From Rheinheimera pacifica (GTDB lineage: Bacteria; Pseudomonadota; Gammaproteobacteria; Enterobacterales; Alteromonadaceae): a stretch of 64,000 nt of DNA. The notes below the pieces were generated by a model. The model was given only the letters and a program-made list of their open reading frames with translations. It made no database searches and was not told where the DNA came from. Below are positions 60,601-64,000 of this stretch, piece after piece (position 1 is the first letter of the stretch; every line of letters begins with the position of its first letter). The stretch spans positions 248,001 through 312,000 of the forward strand of contig NZ_FNXF01000004.1 of NCBI RefSeq assembly GCF_900108485.1, in the 5' to 3' direction. The position numbers were made by a program, and so were the translations under genes.

Positions 60601-60957
60601 GATGCGCTGCGGCTACGGCAGGTAATTGACAACCTTATTTCCAATGCGGTGAAGTTTTCAGCGGCGCAAGGCGTAGTAATAGTGCGCTTGGTTGAGATGC
60701 AGCAAAGCATAAGGTTTGAAGTTGAAGATTTTGGCAGCGGTATTCCGGCGGAATTTCAAAAGCATATCTTTGGTAAGTTTTCTCAGGCGGATTCCTCTGA
60801 CAGCCGGGCGAAAGAAGGCACCGGGCTTGGCCTGGCGATCTGTAAAAAGATCATCGAAAATCATCATGGCCAAATTGGCTTTACCTCTTCAACAGGGCAA
60901 GGCACTGTATTTTGGTTCAAACTAGCCCAGCAGTATGAGCCTGCGGTAATGGGCTGA
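57658..60957 (+). CDS. Propeller-type sensor histidine kinase (Reg_prop/Y_Y_Y)
   Basis: A very large membrane sensor of about 1,100 residues. No ATG precedes the signal peptide: the TTG at 57658 has GGGGG four bases upstream and gives a good signal sequence (HGQKIGIVFIVRCMLVWLAYCTGASA); a TTG at 57634 and an ATG at 57700 are alternatives. The periplasmic part has about 12-14 two-component-regulator propeller repeats (units such as DGNIWVGTTSGLSR), then a Y_Y_Y domain (about residues 680-780). One transmembrane helix (about residue 790), a coiled coil, HisKA (phosphoacceptor His near 876 in TVSHELRTPL) and HATPase follow. There is no receiver domain and no response regulator next to it. Confidence 0.92.
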   Translation: MHGQKIGIVFIVRCMLVWLAYCTGASAEQHYVRIGVDDGLPNATIYSVKQDSTGFLWLGSTNSGLLRYDGYRFVEFAVLTATELQRHQTPDVGVVLIDNADNIWAGTWGLGLSRLDAQTGELTRYTSENGLAGNQIQGLLQDADGNIWVGTTSGLSRIDAQFQITNIGQAGPEQALADQRIWSLTQTPDGVIWVGTSAGLHSWQPDKGLSSVYQLVNYTDNSVPANFSRDNEIRAVYALGQQLWVGSRQGLFLFNRQQQFVPVPLSQRGEPEPLINILSSDNTTNDLLVGSYSGLYRVPPHHQAGHGVKPAELGNVNVRSILQDNSGVLWLGSRESGLFRNILSSKAFDDISAFSAALAEQKTFSVTAIFKQPDALWLGSSNGIYRIKLPTGDFQFFRTGSRVNAIAATPQSEVYIASDTGLLKYNGTAELIKTDEPFELAKVVNRNVRDLHIDAAGRFYLGMWGEGVIAWQPERQQAKRWLTRLSDNMVGNAVQKLFVGSSQQLWVATRYSGLFQIDLATDNVMQHNTTAASGIRLPHNDVHCVSEYAEQLAVCTREGLLLVNLTTAEQQLLTIQDSLPDNDILGALQQEQQLWVMTPKGLALRLAGQPHFIHYNRNDGMVSSELNTNAVFADDSGILFGAIAGLVVVKPEQLQSNQRIPNPVLSALVIDYQLLQTKPHKQPWDVIKLSPDQHTMNFEFSALDYQDPQRNQFQYQLEGIDKSWVIANERNSAFYANLPVGTYPLWLKASNNHGVFSEPVKVATLNVLPHWWQQSWVVYSLIALASLLLWLMHQYRLRHVRQINRLLQAAVENKAKAQTVLETRVTERTRALEESSVTLSLRTRQLERSLDELAKTNQELKRLDTLKDEFIATVSHELRTPLTAIRGAIGLITQKVVTADSALYQDMLHTAQTNSERLAQLINDLLDLQKFAAGTFTLNITRVDISALTRHAVNAMQPYASRYQVELQLASEPEQPLWVEADALRLRQVIDNLISNAVKFSAAQGVVIVRLVEMQQSIRFEVEDFGSGIPAEFQKHIFGKFSQADSSDSRAKEGTGLGLAICKKIIENHHGQIGFTSSTGQGTVFWFKLAQQYEPAVMG

Positions 60958-61187
60958 TTTTTTAACAAACGTATTTATCATCAATTTTAACTTCAGCACT
61001 GTACCTCAAAAAACTATTTTGTTTCTGATAGTTGTCTATTTTTTCCGGAATGGGTTTATCTCATACATTTGTAAATTATTTATAAGACCTTTGTAATGGT
61101 GGCAATGACGGTTATCTGGTTAATTGCTAAGCAGCAGGACGCGGAACGTACAACATGGACCTTAACTTATAATCCAAGGGCACTATA

Positions 61188-62783
61188 ATGAAAAACACGA
61201 TGAAAAAAATGACAACTATACTGGCAGTTGCGTCTGCTGGTTGTTTTGCACTTAGCCTGACGTCGGTAGCTGTAGCAGAAGGTATAAAAAAAGCAGAGCC
61301 AGCAGCAGAGCGTGAATTTAGCCTGGTTGAGCTGACAGAAGATAAAACTAACCGTTACATTATTAAATTTAAAGAACCAGTGGCACAGATGAGTGCTACC
61401 GGCACAGAGCAGCGTGCTGAATTTTCGGTACAACGTGCGCAGCAAGTACTGCAAAAAGCCAACGTAAATGCGCTGTCGCATTTAAAATCGGTGCACGCCA
61501 GTGTGGCCGAGCTGACACCTAAACAGCTAAAGCTATTGCAGGCTAATCCTGACGTTGAATACATTGAAGAAGACCATAAACGCTATCTGATGGATGTCAT
61601 CACGCCGATGGCACAAACTACACCTTATGGTATTACCATGGTGCAGGCCAATCAGGTAAGTGATGGCAGTGCCGGCAATACAAAAGTGTGTGTTATTGAT
61701 ACCGGTTGGACGTCTGGCCATGAAGATTTACAAAACTCTGGTGTAACAGGGTATTCGTTTTCCGGCCATGGTAACTGGTATCAGGACGGTAACGGTCACG
61801 GTACTCATGTTGCCGGTACTATGGTGGCGTTAAACAATAACAGCGGAGTAGTCGGCGTTATTGGCTCCGGTCAGGCTGGGGTGCACATTGTTAAAATCTT
61901 CAATAATTCTGGCAATTGGACCACAGCGTCAAACCTGATCACGGCTATTCAGTCTTGTAAAGATGCTGGCGCTAAAGTAGTAAACATGAGTCTGGGCGGT
62001 GGTTCGTCTAACCAGACTGAAAATACGGCCATGACCAACTTTTACAATGGCGGCATGTTGTTAGTGGCAGCTGCGGGTAATGCTGGCAATACCAGCTTCT
62101 CATACCCGGCGTCTTATAACGCCGTGGTGTCTGTTGCAGCGGTAAACTCCAGCGGTGCCTTAGCCAGCTTTTCACAGCGCAACTCTCAGGTTGAAATTTC
62201 CGGCCCGGGCGTTAGCGTTAATTCCACCTGGAACAATGGCGGTTACAACAGTATCAGTGGTACGTCAATGGCTTCACCTCACGTTGCCGGTGTTGCCGCG
62301 CTGGTATGGAGTAATCACCCACAATGTACTGCGGCACAAATTCGTAATGCGCTTAATGCTACTGCGGAAGACCGCGGTGCAGCCGGGCGTGATACCTCTT
62401 ACGGTTGGGGTATTGTAAAAGCTAAAGCGGCGCATGATTACTTAACCAACAATGGTTGCGGCGGTGGCGGCAATAACCCACCACCAACTGGTGGCGCGAC
62501 ATTCCCTAACCTGTCGGCAACCAGCGGCCAGTGGTTAAGAGGCAGTTATCAAATCCCGTCAGGTGTATCAACAGTAACCTTCCAGATCTCTGGCGGCACC
62601 GGCGATGCAGATTTATATGTTAACTATGGTGCTGAACCCAGCACAACAACCTATAGCTGCCGGCCTTATCTTACTGGCAATAATGAGGTCTGTACCATTA
62701 ATAATCCACAAGCCGGTACCTGGCATGTGGGGATCCGTGCTTACTCGGCCTTTAGTGGTGTAACCTTCAGTTATCAGTACTGA
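61188..62783 (+). CDS. Secreted subtilisin-like serine protease (S8) with C-terminal PPC domain
   Basis: Extracellular protease of 531 residues. Signal peptide to about residue 30; an I9 inhibitor propeptide (about residues 48-133, YIIKFKEPVAQM ... VEYIEEDHKRYLM); catalytic domain (about 140-430) with Asp171 in VIDTGW, His204 in GNGHGTHVAGT, Asn298 in AAAGNAGN and Ser360 in SGTSMASPHVAG. A short Pro/Gly linker (NNPPPTGG) leads to a C-terminal pre-peptidase (PPC) domain of about 90 residues, commonly seen in type II-secreted marine proteases. A purine-rich AAGGG precedes the ATG. The gene stands alone between its 230-base upstream gap and a strong terminator. Confidence 0.96.
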   Translation: MKNTMKKMTTILAVASAGCFALSLTSVAVAEGIKKAEPAAEREFSLVELTEDKTNRYIIKFKEPVAQMSATGTEQRAEFSVQRAQQVLQKANVNALSHLKSVHASVAELTPKQLKLLQANPDVEYIEEDHKRYLMDVITPMAQTTPYGITMVQANQVSDGSAGNTKVCVIDTGWTSGHEDLQNSGVTGYSFSGHGNWYQDGNGHGTHVAGTMVALNNNSGVVGVIGSGQAGVHIVKIFNNSGNWTTASNLITAIQSCKDAGAKVVNMSLGGGSSNQTENTAMTNFYNGGMLLVAAAGNAGNTSFSYPASYNAVVSVAAVNSSGALASFSQRNSQVEISGPGVSVNSTWNNGGYNSISGTSMASPHVAGVAALVWSNHPQCTAAQIRNALNATAEDRGAAGRDTSYGWGIVKAKAAHDYLTNNGCGGGGNNPPPTGGATFPNLSATSGQWLRGSYQIPSGVSTVTFQISGGTGDADLYVNYGAEPSTTTYSCRPYLTGNNEVCTINNPQAGTWHVGIRAYSAFSGVTFSYQY

Positions 62784-62790
62784 TAACGTC

Positions 62791-62821
62791 AAACAGGCCG
62801 GAATAATCCGGCCTGTTTTTT
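62791..62821. terminator. Strong terminator after the subtilisin-like protease
   Basis: AAACAGGCCGGA pairs with TCCGGCCTGTTT, a 12-base-pair stem with loop ATAA, followed by six T. It lies eight bases after the stop codon and sits just before the end of the convergent hemolysin III-family gene. Confidence 0.92.
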
Positions 62822-63461
62822 AAACCGGTAGTACGTAGTAATACACCGCGAGAAAATGCAGTACACTGCCACCGAGCACAAATAAATGCCAGATAGCATG
62901 GTGCATAAAAAGCCGTTTCCAGGCATAAAATATAACGCCAAAAGAGTAACTTAAGCCACCTGCGAGCAATAACAGCATGCCACCGGTATCAACATTATTT
63001 AGCATCGGCTGTATCGCAATAATCACCAGCCAGCCCATCCCCAGATACAACCCCAATGACAATTTTTTGTATTTTAGTGCTGTAGCCAGCTCTATTATTA
63101 CGCCGGCCAGAGCGACCAGCCAGATCAGGCCAAACAGTGGCAAGCCCCAGTCATCACGTAAATTTACTAACGTAAATGGGGTATAGGTACCGGCAATAAG
63201 AATAAAAATTGCTGCATGGTCCAGCTGCCGCAGCCGATGTTTAATCTCAATACGGTGAATTGAGTGATATAGCGTAGAGCTGCTGTACAACAAGATCAGG
63301 CTGCTGCCATAAATAATACTGCTAAACAAACGCCAGTTGTCGTTAGCCTGCACAGATAGCTGCAGCATTAATATCAATGCCACAACGCTGAGTATTGCGC
63401 CAATGCCGTGGCTTATTGCATGTAAGTGTTCTTCGATGGGGGAGTAAGGTGTCGTCGTCAT
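62820..63461 (-). CDS. Hemolysin III/TrhA family membrane protein
   Basis: Seven-helix integral membrane protein of the PAQR/hemolysin III family. The ATG at 63461 gives 213 residues beginning MTTTPYSPIEEHLHAISHGIGAILS; an upstream in-frame start at 63479 adds six. Conserved residues include EEHLHAISHGIG, SSTLYHSI with its family histidine, and the closing HAIWHLFVLGGSVLHFLAVYYYVL. The activity is not established; homologues are called TrhA or YqfA and affect membrane lipid balance. Confidence 0.93.
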   Translation of the reverse strand: MTTTPYSPIEEHLHAISHGIGAILSVVALILMLQLSVQANDNWRLFSSIIYGSSLILLYSSSTLYHSIHRIEIKHRLRQLDHAAIFILIAGTYTPFTLVNLRDDWGLPLFGLIWLVALAGVIIELATALKYKKLSLGLYLGMGWLVIIAIQPMLNNVDTGGMLLLLAGGLSYSFGVIFYAWKRLFMHHAIWHLFVLGGSVLHFLAVYYYVLPV

Positions 63462-63518
63462 ATCAGGTTGCCTGCGCAAAGCATGCTGTATCTTAGCACG
63501 ACATAGCCCGCTGCCAAG

Positions 63519-63548
63519 TTGTTACCTGACATCAATTGCCGTTAGAAT
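63519..63548 (+). promoter_or_regulatory. Candidate sigma-70 promoter of the last gene
   Basis: TTGTTA (63519-63524) and TAGAAT (63543-63548) are 18 bases apart, 4 of 6 and 5 of 6 to consensus, 22 bases before the ATG at 63571. Confidence 0.4.
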
Positions 63549-63570
63549 GGCGGTTTTGTCCGGAGGTGCT

Positions 63571-64000
63571 ATGCCCCTTAGCAAGGTGCCATTATTAATT
63601 ATAATTGGTTATGTCTGGCCAGAGCCAAACTCATCTGCTGCCGGTTACCGCATGCTGAGTTTAATCCGGCTGTTTTTGGCGCGAGGTTGGCAGGTTCAAT
63701 TTGCCAGTGCGGCTGAGCCGGGGCAGCATCGTTATCCGCTGGCAGAGCTGGGCGTAACTGAGCACAGTATCAGTTTAAACGACAGTAGCTTTGAGCTGTG
63801 GATAAGCCAGCAAGCACCGCAAGCGGTGATGTTTGATCGCTTTATGCTGGAAGAGCAATTTGGCTGGCGGGTAGAGCAGGCCTGCCCGCAGGCATTACGT
63901 ATTCTGGATATGGAAGATTGCCATGCGCTGCGTGATGCCCGTCAGCACAGTTTTAATGCCGGTAAAGACATGGTCGCAGAGGATTTAAATTCAGAACTGG
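63571..64000 (+). CDS. Glycosyltransferase-like protein, 3' end outside the window
   Basis: An open frame of 143 codons runs off the window without a stop. The ATG follows GGAGG by four bases. The product starts MPLSKVPLLIIIGYVWPEPNSSAAGYRMLSL, then FLARGWQVQFASAAEPG, VMFDRFMLEEQFGWRV and ILDMEDCHALRDAR. The N-terminal Rossmann strand and the GYVWPEPNSSAAGYRM loop resemble GT4-type glycosyltransferases of the GT-B fold. The catalytic C-terminal domain is not visible, so the donor and acceptor are unknown. Confidence 0.72.
   Translation, partial: MPLSKVPLLIIIGYVWPEPNSSAAGYRMLSLIRLFLARGWQVQFASAAEPGQHRYPLAELGVTEHSISLNDSSFELWISQQAPQAVMFDRFMLEEQFGWRVEQACPQALRILDMEDCHALRDARQHSFNAGKDMVAEDLNSEL

Overview
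This 64 kb window is chromosomal DNA of a gammaproteobacterium, most likely an Alteromonadales-type marine or aquatic organism of the Rheinheimera/Alishewanella/Arsukibacterium kind. That genus-level guess is inference, from the mix of E. coli-like gene order, a TonB2-type energy-transduction operon, monomeric isocitrate dehydrogenase, an ImuAB/DnaE2 mutasome and a PrsK/PrsR pair. It is densely coded. I see no insertion sequence, prophage, CRISPR array, tRNA or rRNA, and both ends cut through genes.

Layout. 1-7.4 kb: alpha-2-macroglobulin (5' end missing) with its usual partner pbpC, then rlmC and a small secreted CigR-like protein. 7.85-14.7 kb: a LexA-box-controlled imuA-imuB-dnaE2 mutagenesis operon, closely followed by an isochorismatase-fold hydrolase and a secreted alpha/beta hydrolase. 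14.7-17.4 kb: S1/P1 nuclease, rlmJ and a SpoU-type RNA methylase. 17.4-19.5 kb: a LytS/LytTR two-component system behind a small membrane protein. 19.7-25.6 kb: rsmE-gshB-yqgE-ruvX-DUF1653, an AbgT-type transporter and metK. 25.9-31.3 kb: tkt, epd, pgk and fba (central carbon metabolism). 31.4-36.6 kb: DUF3450 - TtpC-like - exbB - exbD - tonB - TPR, a TonB2-type operon with a good sigma-70 promoter and a structured leader. 36.6-40.8 kb: a serine protease-prsK-prsR operon on the minus strand, back to back with a patatin-like lipase. 41.8-43.5 kb: leucine dehydrogenase and a DUF4826 gene.

43.6-57.5 kb: roxA, purB, hflD, mnmA, nudJ, rluE, icd (monomeric type), cspD, clpS, clpA, infA, bpt, aat and trxB. 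This region contains a complete N-degron pathway: two N-terminal amino-acid transferases (Aat, Bpt), the adaptor ClpS and the unfoldase ClpA. 57.6-64 kb: a very large propeller-type sensor kinase, a secreted subtilisin-like protease, a hemolysin III-family protein and the start of a glycosyltransferase-like gene.

Most of the window is well-known housekeeping content. The points I rate highest are: the missing conventional start codon of imuB; the SOS operon that seems to run on into two hydrolases; the protease-PrsK-PrsR arrangement without an exosortase nearby; the unpartnered 1,100-residue propeller kinase; a cluster of TTGTC/GACAA motifs between leucine dehydrogenase and the DUF4826 gene; and the structured leader of the TonB2 operon. 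I found no clear evidence of a wholly new system.
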